From the NCBI RefSeq assembly GCF_027158005.1, contig NZ_JAPVLQ010000010.1:1-64000 (forward strand): a stretch of 64,000 nucleotides of DNA, written 5' to 3'. The notes below the pieces were generated by a model. That model saw only the letters and a program-made list of their open reading frames with translations. It made no database searches and was not told where the DNA came from. The stretch comes from Rhodococcus sp. H36-A4. GTDB lineage: Bacteria > Actinomycetota > Actinomycetes > Mycobacteriales > Mycobacteriaceae. Positions 16,559 through 26,388 of this stretch are shown one piece after another; positions within the stretch are counted from its first letter, which is position 1, and the number at the start of each line of letters is the position of its first letter. The translations under genes and the position numbers were made by a program.

Positions 16559-17027
16559 GTCACTCCCGGATAGTCGAGTGCTGGCGCACAGGCGTCCAGG
16601 ATTCCTATCTCCTTGGACGCAGACGGGCGTCGGTTGGTTCCACTGAGGTTTCGAGATTTCGGTTCCGGTCGACAGTGAACCCATAAGAGTGATGACCGCA
16701 TCCGTTCATGGCCTTCCGTAAGAGAGGAAGGCGCGCTGGCCCCCCAGCCAGCAGAATCGGCTGGGGACCGGGCATCACGGACGGCCGAGTTCATGGACAG
16801 GTACATGCGCTCGTCGTGTGTGCCGCCGAGCTACGGCTCGTAACGATGACAGGCTCACCGGCTAGCTGGGCTGCAGAACCCAACGCGGTCCCGGGCGCTC
16901 ACGGGTCGGTTTTACTAGCTCTATTAGCAATGCGCAGGGACATTACATACCGACCGGCGTGTAACGGATAAAGGCTGCCGCCTATATTCGTGCAGACAGT
17001 TCAGAAAACCACCCCAGAACGGACCCC
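16559..17027. other. Intergenic region with a GC hairpin
   Basis: No gene is supported here. A hairpin CCCCAGCC-(9 nt)-GGCTGGGG lies at 16742-16766. The part at 16905-16960 is locally AT-rich (TTTTACTAGCTCTATTAG) and may hold the promoter for the 17028 gene, but no clear -35/-10 pair is visible. No tRNA cloverleaf is recognised. Confidence 0.5.
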
Positions 17028-18332
17028 ATGACTGACAATGCTCTGCCAGAGCCGTTCTCGGCCGACGACCAGGACTTTTTAGCCAGCAGCGGGATTGCGG
17101 TTTCCGTCGAGCCCGAGGGTGTATTGGTGTCCGGCAACGTTGACGCCGTGGAGGGCTACCTCGCTCGCATCAAGGACTTGGCCGGTGGCGCTGTCCAGGT
17201 TTCAGGGATCGACAAGGTTTCCCTGGCGGCTGCTGCCGCTGTCGCAGGTGGCGTCGCTTCGAGTACAGCGCAGTATGGCCAATTCGTACGGCTTTCCCCG
17301 GATAGTCTCAGCATGCTCAAGTCTTACCGGGTGCTGCCCGGTGCGCCCGGCTGGAACCGGATGATGGTCGTCGATTCCTCGCACAAGTTCCGAGGCCAGA
17401 TGCAATGGCAAAACGTGTCGATGACTCCTACCCGCGCCTTGAGCCTGCAGCTCCTCGCCGTACAGATTGCCCTGCAGACCGCGGTCCAATCCGTCGCCGA
17501 CGCTGTCGAGCGGGTCCAGGGGACAGTCGACAAAATTTTAGTACTGGCAGAGGCGTCGAGAGTCGGTGATGTGGTGGGTAACCATGCTGCACTTTCCCGC
17601 ATAGCGAAGGTGCACGGGGAAACTGGCGCCTTGCCCACCGCCGACTGGGAATCCATTGCACCGCTCGGTCCTGCCCTGGAGGTGGGAATTGAGCGGCTGC
17701 GTGAGCATGCCAAGCGGACAGTGGCGGGATTCGATGCATTGAAGCCGGTGCAGGACCGTGCGAGCTATCTCAAGAATGCGGTGGGCGACAAGCGGCTGGG
17801 AGAGACGCTGCAACTTCTCGTGATCGCGGAGCAGTCGCTATATCTGTGGCAGAAGATGCGTATCGAACGGGTAAGGGTGACGGAACCTGAGTACCTGCAA
17901 ACTGTCGTCCAGTCAGCTCGTGGCCTCCTTTTGGAACACTTCGAGCGTGATGGAGACCTGCTGCTTCATGCCCGTGGCGAGTTGGCCAGCTATGCCGCCA
18001 TCAAACCGCTGGAAATCATTCGCTGGATGTCGACGAATGACCTCAAGCGCGATATGACTTCGCTGCGTCAGGACCTGGACGGTTTCGCCAGCGCTCGCGG
18101 AAGCCAGGTCGCGGGGTGGATCGAACATGAAGATCCCTCTGTGGGAGACGCTCTCGCTGAGGTGGGCAACCGCGCGAAGGCCGTGGGCGGCGCAGCTGTC
18201 GCTATCGGGAGCAAGGCTGCGGACATCGGGGCCAGCGGGCTTGGATGGGTTGGTCGCAGTCTGCAGAATGTCGCAGCGAGTCGCGGCAAGGCGAACGACT
18301 CCGAGGCAAAGGCTTCAATCGACGAGCGATAG
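17028..18332 (+). CDS. Unknown 434-aa protein
   Basis: Not recognised. The sequence shows an N-terminal ~70 residues with a compact alpha/beta look (FLASSGIAVSVEPEGVLVSGN), a small Ala-rich segment (SLAAAAAVAGGVASS), then a long, largely helical body with coiled-coil-like heptads (RALSLQLLAVQIALQTAVQ... and DKRLGETLQLLVIAEQSLYLW). A Gly/Ala-rich amphipathic tail near the C-terminus (RAKAVGGAAVAIGSKAADIG) could associate with membranes or assemble. It stands alone, ~700 bp before the Z1 operon with a transposase relic between. A defence role is suggested only by location. Confidence 0.6.
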   Translation: MTDNALPEPFSADDQDFLASSGIAVSVEPEGVLVSGNVDAVEGYLARIKDLAGGAVQVSGIDKVSLAAAAAVAGGVASSTAQYGQFVRLSPDSLSMLKSYRVLPGAPGWNRMMVVDSSHKFRGQMQWQNVSMTPTRALSLQLLAVQIALQTAVQSVADAVERVQGTVDKILVLAEASRVGDVVGNHAALSRIAKVHGETGALPTADWESIAPLGPALEVGIERLREHAKRTVAGFDALKPVQDRASYLKNAVGDKRLGETLQLLVIAEQSLYLWQKMRIERVRVTEPEYLQTVVQSARGLLLEHFERDGDLLLHARGELASYAAIKPLEIIRWMSTNDLKRDMTSLRQDLDGFASARGSQVAGWIEHEDPSVGDALAEVGNRAKAVGGAAVAIGSKAADIGASGLGWVGRSLQNVAASRGKANDSEAKASIDER

Positions 18333-18539
18333 CACGTAGTGGTGCAGTTCAGCCCGTATTACATCATCGATGGTTGTCGGTCCTGCAACGTAAGGTCCCG
18401 CTTTGAGGTTTGCCCCCAGGTGGACAGTGGATGCGCGGCGATGACGGGCGCGGTCACGTGACCGTTCATAGTTGGTGGGGCTAAGCATCCCGATGGGGGG
18501 GGCAGCTATCAACTGCAACAACTAATTGAGTGGCGTAAT

Positions 18540-18960
18540 AAATACGTGGCGGTAGTAGTGCTCGTCATTGAACGTCGAACACAGACTCTCGGCGCATCGA
18601 GCGCCGCAGCCCGTGCAGTTCGCTCGCCTGCTTTATGACCTCAGCGGTGTATCGAGTTCCCCCCCCTCCGAGGGCATGATTGCACCCGCGACATCGCCGC
18701 CGTGTTCGGTGACAGCCATGTCCAAGGCTTCGAGGGTCAGATCGGTGCGCATCCGATAGTCGCGGACCAGCCGGGTGTCTTCTTCGATTGCTCGCCCTCG
18801 ACCGCACAGAGATGCATATCGCCCTTGCCAATTCCAGCAGAACCTGTGGTCCCGCTATCTCGGCGTCCATCATCCGGGGTGAACCTCAGAGGATGAATCC
18901 CAATGTCACTACCGTAACTCCGCTGACCGTGGGTCCTGACTGGCCCCGCCGGGCTTGTGG
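18540..18960 (-). pseudogene. IS3-family transposase relic
   Basis: Minus-strand translation in shifting frames gives pieces of an IS3-type DDE core: GDMHLCAVEGEQSKKTPGWS (like LYLCAV.D..S..IVGWS), then TRLVRDYRMRTDLTLEALDM, then GGGTRYTAEVIKQASELHG (like HSDRGSQYTS..F......G). Several frameshifts and missing ends make it dead. It is distinct in sequence from the IS at 10744-12328. Confidence 0.6.
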
Positions 18961-19037
18961 CGATCGTCGCGATACTGGATTGGCGGTGGCCTAATGTATA
19001 CCAGGCAGTATGTAAGGGAGAAGGGCGTCGTGCACGA

Positions 19038-21095
19038 ATGTTGGATTTGAGCTCGCTGGCAGCTGAGGAAGTCAAAGACTGTGGTTGGGTAGAGCTGTTT
19101 CCGTGGCTCGACGATTACGTCTCCGAACGCGCATCGCTGCTCGAGCGTCTCGGCACCGACGAGTGGTGGCTCGAGGATTCCCCTCGTACAACTGCTGAGG
19201 GTACGAGTCTCGAGAAGCTGCTGAAAGAGCTATCGGAACTGTTCGTTGCTGGACACAAATCGTTGGCGTTGGCTCTCGCTTTCCCATCTCTCGATCCGGA
19301 CCTTCCCGTCAGCGCTTTGGTCCTGGGTGCTCGCGCCGCCACATTGGTCGGTCGACTCACAAGCGGCGCGACGGTGCGCGACCTTCTGAGCCTGTCAGTT
19401 CACGACGCTTTCAAGATCAAAGGCACTTCGGAGGGCACCGTACGCGAGTTGGTCGACGGGTTACTCGGATGCGCTGTATTGGTCGAGCCCTCGGCTGGGG
19501 CCGCGGCCGACGTACGGGTCACGACGCAGCCCGCTGTCATCCAGTTGGTCGATGATCTGGCCGCGTTCGCCTATTGGCGCACGGTGCGGGGGATGAGCGA
19601 TCGGCCCCTCCTGACGGTGTCCATTGATGATGAGGCTCCCGAGCAGGTGCAAGAGGTGGCGGCTCGAATTGCGGCTTTGACGCCCCTCGACCTGCCGGCA
19701 CCGCGCCCAAATGATGCAGTCGACGAAATCGAAAATCTGGCCGAGCAGTTGGATGATCGCGAAAGTCTCATTCTGCGTGAACGGCTCATGGCTGCGGAGA
19801 AACAAACGCTCGGCGCGCTGGCCGTCAAACTCAACTTATCGGCCGGACGGGTCAGTCAACTCGAGTCTGCCATGAAAGCTCGCTTCAATTCGTTCTGTGG
19901 CTACGGGACAGCAGTTGGGAATCTGCTGGCCAGCATGCGTGTGGAGATTCAACCGGTTGCTTCGCTCGATCGACTCCTGGAACTGCATCCGACTATTTCA
20001 TCGACGGTTCCTTCTCTGGGGGTCCCGCTGTGGCTGGTACTGGACCGTTTGGACGACTACTTCGATGTCAAAGATGGCTGGGCGGCCGCACCTGACGTTG
20101 GGGCCGCGAAGCGTCGTACTCTTTCGTTGCTCGAAGACCTCGAGTCGGACAATGGGGTCGTCGACCTCGACGAGGCAACGGTTGCTCTATCGATGGACCA
20201 CGGTGAGTTCGAGTCGTGGCTGCAGTGGTGCAGTGTGCCTGTCATCGGCGGCCACGCCTTGCTACGAACCAAGCGAATCGCAGACCACGCGGTCGGTGCT
20301 CTGGAAGCGCTTGGCGGACCGCGTTCGGCGAGCGAGCTACGCGAACTGGTAGATCCTGGTAGAACCGTCGAAGGAGTCGAAAGGTGTCTTAGTTCCGACG
20401 CTCGAGCGCGGCGCGACACCGACGGGCAATGGCACCTTGTGGAATGGGCGGCAGCAGTCGCCGTGATCGAAGGCACGGTGCCCGAAGCGACGTTCCGAAA
20501 AGACGAGAGTGGAGCTGTTCGCAGGCGAACGCAGGGGCGCGCCAAAACTCCTGACAGCACTCGAAGGCTGTATCGAATCGGCATCGGCTGGCGGTATCGC
20601 GTAGTGGTGACTGGCGATCACCTTCGGGGGTCCGGCTTCAGCTTGCCTGCCGGTGTAGCGACAGCTGTTGGGTGTGAGCGCGGCGAGACCGTTGAATTAG
20701 CCAGTCGCCTGGGAGAACAGGCCATCAGATGGACGGGAGCACAACCCACGATCGGATCCATTCGGAGGTTCCTCGCCGAACTGCCCGTCAAGGTGGGCGA
20801 CTCCGTCTTCCTCGACTTCGCTGCCTCGCGAGAATTCGACGTCGCGGCCGCTGCCGCAGTACCTGAAGACGCAGACCCGTTGCGTCGTGCGTTGTCTTTG
20901 ATTGGGCACTCCGCACCCATGTCGATCGCCGAACGCCACCTAATCCGAGTACTGGCCGACGCGATCGGAATGGCAGGTGAAACGCGCCCTCGGCGATTGC
21001 TCGGAGCATACGAAGCTGCAAGTGAAGAGGCGGTCGTGGAACTGCTGGAGACGGCATGGATGCACGCCAGCTCGACAGATGAGGTCAAAACGTGA
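19038..21095 (+). CDS. Sigma-region-4-like HTH protein, first gene of the MutL/Z1 operon
   Basis: The ATG at 19038 follows GGAGAAGGG; the frame is open to 18957 but the extra residues look unnatural. Of 685 residues, about 230-295 resemble sigma-factor region 4 (DDRESLILRERLMAAEKQTLGALAVKLNLSAGRVSQLESAMKARF in full), a helix-turn-helix usually contacting DNA. The segment around 525-600 (FSLPAGVATAVGCERGETVEL...PTIGSIRRFLAELPVKVGDSVFLDF) looks like a small beta-barrel, possibly DNA binding. No RNA-polymerase-binding region 2 is evident, so it is not a normal sigma factor. The next gene starts within its stop (GTGA). I infer the DNA-recognition subunit of the operon. Confidence 0.6.
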   Translation: MLDLSSLAAEEVKDCGWVELFPWLDDYVSERASLLERLGTDEWWLEDSPRTTAEGTSLEKLLKELSELFVAGHKSLALALAFPSLDPDLPVSALVLGARAATLVGRLTSGATVRDLLSLSVHDAFKIKGTSEGTVRELVDGLLGCAVLVEPSAGAAADVRVTTQPAVIQLVDDLAAFAYWRTVRGMSDRPLLTVSIDDEAPEQVQEVAARIAALTPLDLPAPRPNDAVDEIENLAEQLDDRESLILRERLMAAEKQTLGALAVKLNLSAGRVSQLESAMKARFNSFCGYGTAVGNLLASMRVEIQPVASLDRLLELHPTISSTVPSLGVPLWLVLDRLDDYFDVKDGWAAAPDVGAAKRRTLSLLEDLESDNGVVDLDEATVALSMDHGEFESWLQWCSVPVIGGHALLRTKRIADHAVGALEALGGPRSASELRELVDPGRTVEGVERCLSSDARARRDTDGQWHLVEWAAAVAVIEGTVPEATFRKDESGAVRRRTQGRAKTPDSTRRLYRIGIGWRYRVVVTGDHLRGSGFSLPAGVATAVGCERGETVELASRLGEQAIRWTGAQPTIGSIRRFLAELPVKVGDSVFLDFAASREFDVAAAAAVPEDADPLRRALSLIGHSAPMSIAERHLIRVLADAIGMAGETRPRRLLGAYEAASEEAVVELLETAWMHASSTDEVKT

Positions 21096-22585
21096 GGGAA
21101 CTCGAGATCGTAGGCACCGTCGAGGCGCCACCCGACCCGTCGCTGGCGAGTTCGATCGGGCTCCATCACACGCTTGCTACCGCTCTTGCAGACTTGATCG
21201 ACAACAGCATCGACGCACGCGCGCGTCACATCCTCGTGCGTTTCCTTCAGCGCGGCACATCGGTCACTGGGGTGCGTGTGATCGACGACGGGGTGGGTAT
21301 GGACTCCGAAACGATCGACGGTGCAATGACCTTTGGACGCCGTCGCGAGTACGAGCCGCGCGCGCTGGGATACTTCGGTGTCGGGATGAAAGCGGCTTCG
21401 TTGAGCCAAGCGTCGACGCTGGTTGTGTGGTCGCGTGCCGAGTCGAGTAGTGCACAGGGTCGTCGTATCGATCGTGATGCGCCGCATCGAGTCTCGACCA
21501 TCAGCACCGAGCAAGCGGAACTCGAACTGGCCCGAGCGTACCCGCGATTTCCGTTCGACACGGGGACCATCGTCGAGTGGCAGGGGATAACCACGTTCCT
21601 GCGCTCCTCAGACGCCGACGAGCAGACGAGTTGGCTCGAGCAGACAAAGCAGGAGATCGCCGACCATATCGGGATTGTGTTCCACCGCTTACTCTCGCGT
21701 GGTGAGATGTCCATATCGCTCGACACTTTCGACGTGGAGGGGCTGGGGGCAGGATTCCGCACACCGATCGATCCGATCGACCCATTCGCGACACCGCGGA
21801 CCGGAGCCGCGGGATACCCGAGAACGCTGCCCGTTGAGCTCGACGGGGTGACGCTCGCAGTCACGGCACACATCTGGCCGGCGCGCAGCTCGCTGCCGCA
21901 GTTTCGGCTGTACGGGGCTCCGGGACGTGACCATCAGGGCCTGTATTTCTACCGCAGCGACCGGCTACTACAGACCGGCGGATGGAACGGTATCGTGCTT
22001 CCTCGGCCGGACTATGGACTTGCACGGGTGATCGTCGATCTGGATCCGGCTGTCTCCCAACATCTTGCGATAAACCCGGAGAAGGCTGGTGTCACCGTCG
22101 ATGCCACTCTCACTGCAGCGTTGGAGTCCGCTCTAGCTTCCGGAGGGTTGCTATCAGCTGCTGAGGTCGCGGTTCGTTCTGCACGGAGTCGACAATCACG
22201 GCCCGTCGAGATAGTTGAACCGAACAAGGGCTTGCCGGAGGATTTACTCGACGCCTTCGCTGATTCGTTTGAGTTCAGCGAGTTTCAGGATCAAGTGGAC
22301 ATCGGATGGCGGGCACTCTCTCGAGACAAGTTTTTCGAAGTCGACTTGAAGTGTCGCACGCTGTGGATCAATGCACGGTTTCGGCGGGAGCTCCTCGGAC
22401 ACCGCAGCTACAACAGTACCGATGCCCCAGTGTTGAAGACGCTTCTGTATTTGCTTGTGCATCAAATGTTTCAAGGTGCGCGTGACAGTCACAGCAGTAA
22501 ACAGGCTGAACAAATGCAAGTGTGGCAAGACGTGCTGATTGCCGCATTATCGGCTAGGCGCCTCCAAGAGAAAGATAAATTGTGA
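21092..22585 (+). CDS. MutL/MORC-type GHKL ATPase
   Basis: A 497-aa protein with a Bergerat ATP-binding fold. The N box is DLIDNSIDA (34-42, Glu usually at this site replaced by Asp34), the G1 box DDGVGM (65-70) and the G2 box GYFGVGMKAASL (93-104). This class, homologous to MutL and eukaryotic MORC ATPases, was described in restriction-modification-like gene clusters together with Z1 helicases. ATP binding would drive dimer clamp closure on DNA. Both ends overlap neighbouring genes (GTGA at 21092 and 22582), so the three proteins are made together. The C-terminal half (about 370-490) has no recognised domain. Confidence 0.85.
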   Translation: MRELEIVGTVEAPPDPSLASSIGLHHTLATALADLIDNSIDARARHILVRFLQRGTSVTGVRVIDDGVGMDSETIDGAMTFGRRREYEPRALGYFGVGMKAASLSQASTLVVWSRAESSSAQGRRIDRDAPHRVSTISTEQAELELARAYPRFPFDTGTIVEWQGITTFLRSSDADEQTSWLEQTKQEIADHIGIVFHRLLSRGEMSISLDTFDVEGLGAGFRTPIDPIDPFATPRTGAAGYPRTLPVELDGVTLAVTAHIWPARSSLPQFRLYGAPGRDHQGLYFYRSDRLLQTGGWNGIVLPRPDYGLARVIVDLDPAVSQHLAINPEKAGVTVDATLTAALESALASGGLLSAAEVAVRSARSRQSRPVEIVEPNKGLPEDLLDAFADSFEFSEFQDQVDIGWRALSRDKFFEVDLKCRTLWINARFRRELLGHRSYNSTDAPVLKTLLYLLVHQMFQGARDSHSSKQAEQMQVWQDVLIAALSARRLQEKDKL

Positions 22586-25500
22586 GTACAGATCTGGTCG
22601 AAGCCACTGCGCGCGAGTTCACACCGTTCAAACCCGATGATGTCGCTCGGCAAGTCAGCGTCCGTCTCGGGCGCGAGGTCACGATCGAGGATATCGTGGC
22701 GGTCTTGGTCGACGAAAGCGCTGTTGCCGCGCGGTCTGCGGCAGCTACCAGCTTTAGAGGGTGGGATGCCGAGATCGTCGAGTCGTGGGCCGAAAAGACC
22801 GCCGCAGGCAGCGTCGAGCGACGAGAACTGATCTACTCGCGACTCGGTGTCCCATCTGAAGGTTACGAAGTGCTGGATACGCAGTTCCCACGTGAGGGCG
22901 TACCTGTGTTGATCGCTGATCCTGACGTATGGACTCCCTGGTACACCGTCGAGCGACGCACAGCACACGACTTTTATTGGCGTGCGTACAAGCGCGTTCT
23001 CGCCGCGCAATGGAATGACGACTCAGCGGTCGGGAAGCTGGATGTCGCGACGACCAATGTTGTTTCGCGACTGGCAGATCCGACGAGAGACGAGCCCTAT
23101 CAGTCCAAGGGGCTGGTTGTCGGATACGTCCAAAGCGGCAAAACAGCCAATTTCAGTGGCGTGCTGGCAAAGTCCATGGATGCGGGGTACCGGCTGATCA
23201 TCGTGTTGACCGGAACTATAGAACTGCTACGTAGTCAAACTCAACGACGTCTCGACAAGGAGTTGATCGGTCGTCAGAACATCGGTGCGGACAGTGACTA
23301 CGAGAACGACGAGGACTGGATAGCGCATCAATTCTTAGAGCACGAGGTGGATCCGAACACTTCCAATACTGTTCCGGCAATTCGTCGTCTGACGGGTGCT
23401 GATTTCGACTTCAAGGCTCTGGGGAAGGGTTTGGGCGCGCTTCACTACGAGTTCGTCGATCATTCTCTGCCTCTCAATCATCCAAAAAATTTGTATCCCA
23501 CCAACATTCGTATTGCGATTGTAAAGAAGAACTCGACCGTGCTCAAGAAGCTCGTCGACGATCTCCGGAAGATTCCAACCGATCTTGCCCAGATTCCGGC
23601 CTTGATCATCGACGACGAGGCCGATCAGGCGTCGGTCAACACGGTCAACCCAGCCAAATTCGTCACGGAGAAGGTGGAGCGCACCGCAATCAACGAGCGA
23701 ATCTCGGACTTGCTAGCACTGCTCAAACGCTCACAGTACGTCGGCTATACGGCAACGCCGTTCGCGAACGTCTTCGTCGACCCTGTAGACAGCGAGAACA
23801 TCTTCCCCAAGGACTTCATCCTCAGCTTGGAGCGTCCGACGCCGTACATGGGGGGGAGAGACTTTCACGATTTCGACGACGATCTCGACGAGTCTGCGAA
23901 GACCCCGCGCAACTCCAATCAGAAGGCGTACGTGCGGGACCTGCGCGCAGACTGGGACGACGATTCCAGGTTCGCCGAGCAGCAACAGGCTCTGGACTCT
24001 TTCGTCCTTGCCGGTGCGATGAAATTGTATCGAGAGTCCAAGAGCGACAGAAAATTTCGACACCACACTATGCTTGTCCACCAGTCGGTGAAACAGGCTG
24101 AGCATGCAGCGTTGGCAGATGAGTTCAAACGGTTGTGGAAGTCGTCAGGTTACTCGCAGCCGTCGGCACGTCCACGGCTCGAGAACTTATGGAATACCGA
24201 TTTCGGCCCGGTCAGCGCGGTTAGGGCCGAAGGTGTGGAAGTCCCTGAATCTTTCGATGAGCTGTATCCGTTCGTCGGCGTAGCCCATCGCAAGATCTCC
24301 GAAGGCGTCTCGCCTGTCATCATAGTCAACGGTGCGGCGGAGAAGGACTATGCGCAGGATGCACTGGACTTCCAGGAGCGCCCGGTATGGAAGATCCTTG
24401 TCGGTGGTGCGAAACTCAGCCGGGGGTTCACCGTCGAAGGACTCACCACTACGTATTACACCCGTAGGACGCCACAGGCAGACACTCTGATGCAGATGGG
24501 CCGTTGGTTTGGCTTTCGTCCAGGCTACAAGGATCTGGTACGTCTGTTTATCGGGCGAAATGTTCCTGGCCCGGCAGGCAAGGACTTCGATATGTACAAG
24601 GCTTTCGAGTCCATTGTGCAGGATGAGGAGGAGTTCCGTAGCGAGCTGGAGCGATTCGCGTCCGTGAATACGCTAGGCGAGCCCATGGTGACGCCACGCG
24701 ATGTCCCGCCGATGGTGTTTCAGTCTCAACCCTGGCTCAAACCGACTGCTGCGAACAAAATGTACAACGCCGAGCAGGCCTACCGGGGAGTCGGTGGGCA
24801 AGCGTTCAGCTTCACCATGCAGAGGCCGCGTGGCAAGGATGGAGTTCACAACGGAACGCATTTCGACGCTGTCAAGCCGCTGCTACGAAACCTCGGCGCG
24901 AAGGATTCGTTTCGTCTGACCAACAGTCTTGGCATCGAGCAGCAGTTCGAAGCTCGCCACGGCATCATATCGGCGAGCACAGTGCTCGCTGCAGTCGAGA
25001 AATTCGTTTGGGACGAGAATTGGGACTTTGAGCCACATCTCGCTGCGATGCGAACCGCAATAGAGAATGGACTGTTGGAAGATTTCGCAATTCTCCTGCC
25101 TCAGCCCAAGAATCGGCCCCAGCTCGAGATCGTGGGGTGGCACGAAAAGTTGCCGATCGTCAACCGTCGTCGGCGCGACCGCGAGTACCGCAGCGGTTTC
25201 AGTGGTACCGCTGTACGCGAGCGCCAAGCGATCGAACACATCGCGGGAAGCCCGGGGAAGAATGGCGGCCCAGTTGCCGAGTCCCTGTACCGGAAGACCC
25301 GAGGCGGTCTGATCTTGCTGTTTGCCAACGATCCCAAGGACGGATCGCGGCAATTCAATCGAGCGCAGACGGGACCTGTCAGTCCCGTAGACTTCGCAAC
25401 TCTGTTTTCCTACGCGCTGCCGTACGCGGCGGAGCCCACGCCGAAGATCGGCTTCCGGGTGAAGAAGTCCGGGGCAGGCGCGATCGTCGATGCACGCTGA
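22582..25500 (+). CDS. Z1-domain superfamily helicase/endonuclease-like protein
   Basis: A 972-aa protein. The helicase part has Walker A GYVQSGKTAN (181-190) and Walker B IIDDEAD (about 342-348), a TATPFANVF motif III-like segment, and the Z1 region with LSRGFTVEGLTTTYYTRR (from ~613) and LMQMGRWFGFRPGY. The Q-S-G-K-T-A-N P-loop and the R-G-F / M-G-R-W-F-G motifs are diagnostic of the Z1 family found with MutL-like ATPases in defence loci. It probably remodels or translocates on foreign DNA. No separate nuclease domain is evident. GTG start within the preceding stop. Confidence 0.9.
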   Translation: MSTDLVEATAREFTPFKPDDVARQVSVRLGREVTIEDIVAVLVDESAVAARSAAATSFRGWDAEIVESWAEKTAAGSVERRELIYSRLGVPSEGYEVLDTQFPREGVPVLIADPDVWTPWYTVERRTAHDFYWRAYKRVLAAQWNDDSAVGKLDVATTNVVSRLADPTRDEPYQSKGLVVGYVQSGKTANFSGVLAKSMDAGYRLIIVLTGTIELLRSQTQRRLDKELIGRQNIGADSDYENDEDWIAHQFLEHEVDPNTSNTVPAIRRLTGADFDFKALGKGLGALHYEFVDHSLPLNHPKNLYPTNIRIAIVKKNSTVLKKLVDDLRKIPTDLAQIPALIIDDEADQASVNTVNPAKFVTEKVERTAINERISDLLALLKRSQYVGYTATPFANVFVDPVDSENIFPKDFILSLERPTPYMGGRDFHDFDDDLDESAKTPRNSNQKAYVRDLRADWDDDSRFAEQQQALDSFVLAGAMKLYRESKSDRKFRHHTMLVHQSVKQAEHAALADEFKRLWKSSGYSQPSARPRLENLWNTDFGPVSAVRAEGVEVPESFDELYPFVGVAHRKISEGVSPVIIVNGAAEKDYAQDALDFQERPVWKILVGGAKLSRGFTVEGLTTTYYTRRTPQADTLMQMGRWFGFRPGYKDLVRLFIGRNVPGPAGKDFDMYKAFESIVQDEEEFRSELERFASVNTLGEPMVTPRDVPPMVFQSQPWLKPTAANKMYNAEQAYRGVGGQAFSFTMQRPRGKDGVHNGTHFDAVKPLLRNLGAKDSFRLTNSLGIEQQFEARHGIISASTVLAAVEKFVWDENWDFEPHLAAMRTAIENGLLEDFAILLPQPKNRPQLEIVGWHEKLPIVNRRRRDREYRSGFSGTAVRERQAIEHIAGSPGKNGGPVAESLYRKTRGGLILLFANDPKDGSRQFNRAQTGPVSPVDFATLFSYALPYAAEPTPKIGFRVKKSGAGAIVDAR

Positions 25501-25533
25501 ACGGCCGAGTACCTATATGAGGTGGATACTGCA

Positions 25534-26388
25534 ATGGCAAAAGTAATTACCACTATCAGCTTGAAGGGTGGAGTCGGAAAGACGACTGTCACAGCGGCTC
25601 TCGCGGAGTTCATGGCGTCGGAGTTCGGCAAGCGAGTCCTCCTCGTGGACCTGGATTCGCAGATCAACCTGACGACGATGCTGATCGGTGAAGAACGGTG
25701 GATCGACCTCAATGCGAGGAAGCTGACGATTGCAACGCTGTTTGCTGACGCTGTGAATGGGACCTCGGACTTCGATCTGCATTCGACGATTCAAAAGGGT
25801 GCGTCGACTGTGAAGAAGATCAGCAATGTGGACTTGCTGCCGTCCTCTCTCGACCTGATCGGGTTGCAGGAAGAGTTGAGTGCGCTGCGGGTCCGCGACG
25901 GCTCTCCCGTAGCAGGCGTCGGGCTACTCGGCGCGGCCCTCGAACCAGTGAAAGACTTCTACGACTTCATACTCGTGGATTGCCCGCCCAACGTCGGTCC
26001 GGTGACGTTGAATGGACTGGCGATGGCGGACGGTTACATAATTCCGACCATCCCTGACTTCTTGTCGACCTATGGCATCCCGCAAATTCAGACATATATC
26101 GAGAAGTTCGCCGATCAGCTGGGACGCAGCATCATCGAACTTGGGCTGGTGATAACGAAGTACAAATCCAATTCATCGGTTCACACCACCGTTCTTCGAA
26201 ATTTGCGACGCAACCAAGATATTCAGCACGTACTTCCCCCGTACTTGCCAGAGGCCAACTCGATCGCGATGGCTGCGGACTTCAAGCCATTCGGCACGCT
26301 TCGGGTCAAGTACGGAAACCAGGGCCAGTACGACAAGTTCAAAGAACTTACCAGGACAATCCTCACGGAAGCGCAGGCAAAGCTATGA
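25534..26388 (+). CDS. ParA/MinD-like ATPase in the Z1 operon
   Basis: The ATG at 25534 is preferred over the GTG at 25522 because GAGGTGG lies 8 nt upstream. The 284-aa product has a deviant Walker A (KGGVGKTT, near residue 10), DLDSQ (switch) and LVDCPPN (Walker B), all typical of ParA/Soj ATPases that dimerise on DNA. It lies 33 nt after the Z1 gene and overlaps the next gene (ATGA). A partition role is unlikely without a replicon or parS; I infer an accessory ATPase of the defence operon, perhaps for DNA-bound assembly. Confidence 0.8.
   Translation: MAKVITTISLKGGVGKTTVTAALAEFMASEFGKRVLLVDLDSQINLTTMLIGEERWIDLNARKLTIATLFADAVNGTSDFDLHSTIQKGASTVKKISNVDLLPSSLDLIGLQEELSALRVRDGSPVAGVGLLGAALEPVKDFYDFILVDCPPNVGPVTLNGLAMADGYIIPTIPDFLSTYGIPQIQTYIEKFADQLGRSIIELGLVITKYKSNSSVHTTVLRNLRRNQDIQHVLPPYLPEANSIAMAADFKPFGTLRVKYGNQGQYDKFKELTRTILTEAQAKL

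Noticed and set aside
16742-16766. Rho-independent terminator
   Set aside because: The GC hairpin has no T-tract and lies upstream of the starts of both flanking genes, not at their ends.
19038-21095. A true RNA polymerase sigma factor
   Set aside because: Only a region-4-like HTH is visible; region 2 is missing and the protein is far too long with unrelated C-terminal domains.
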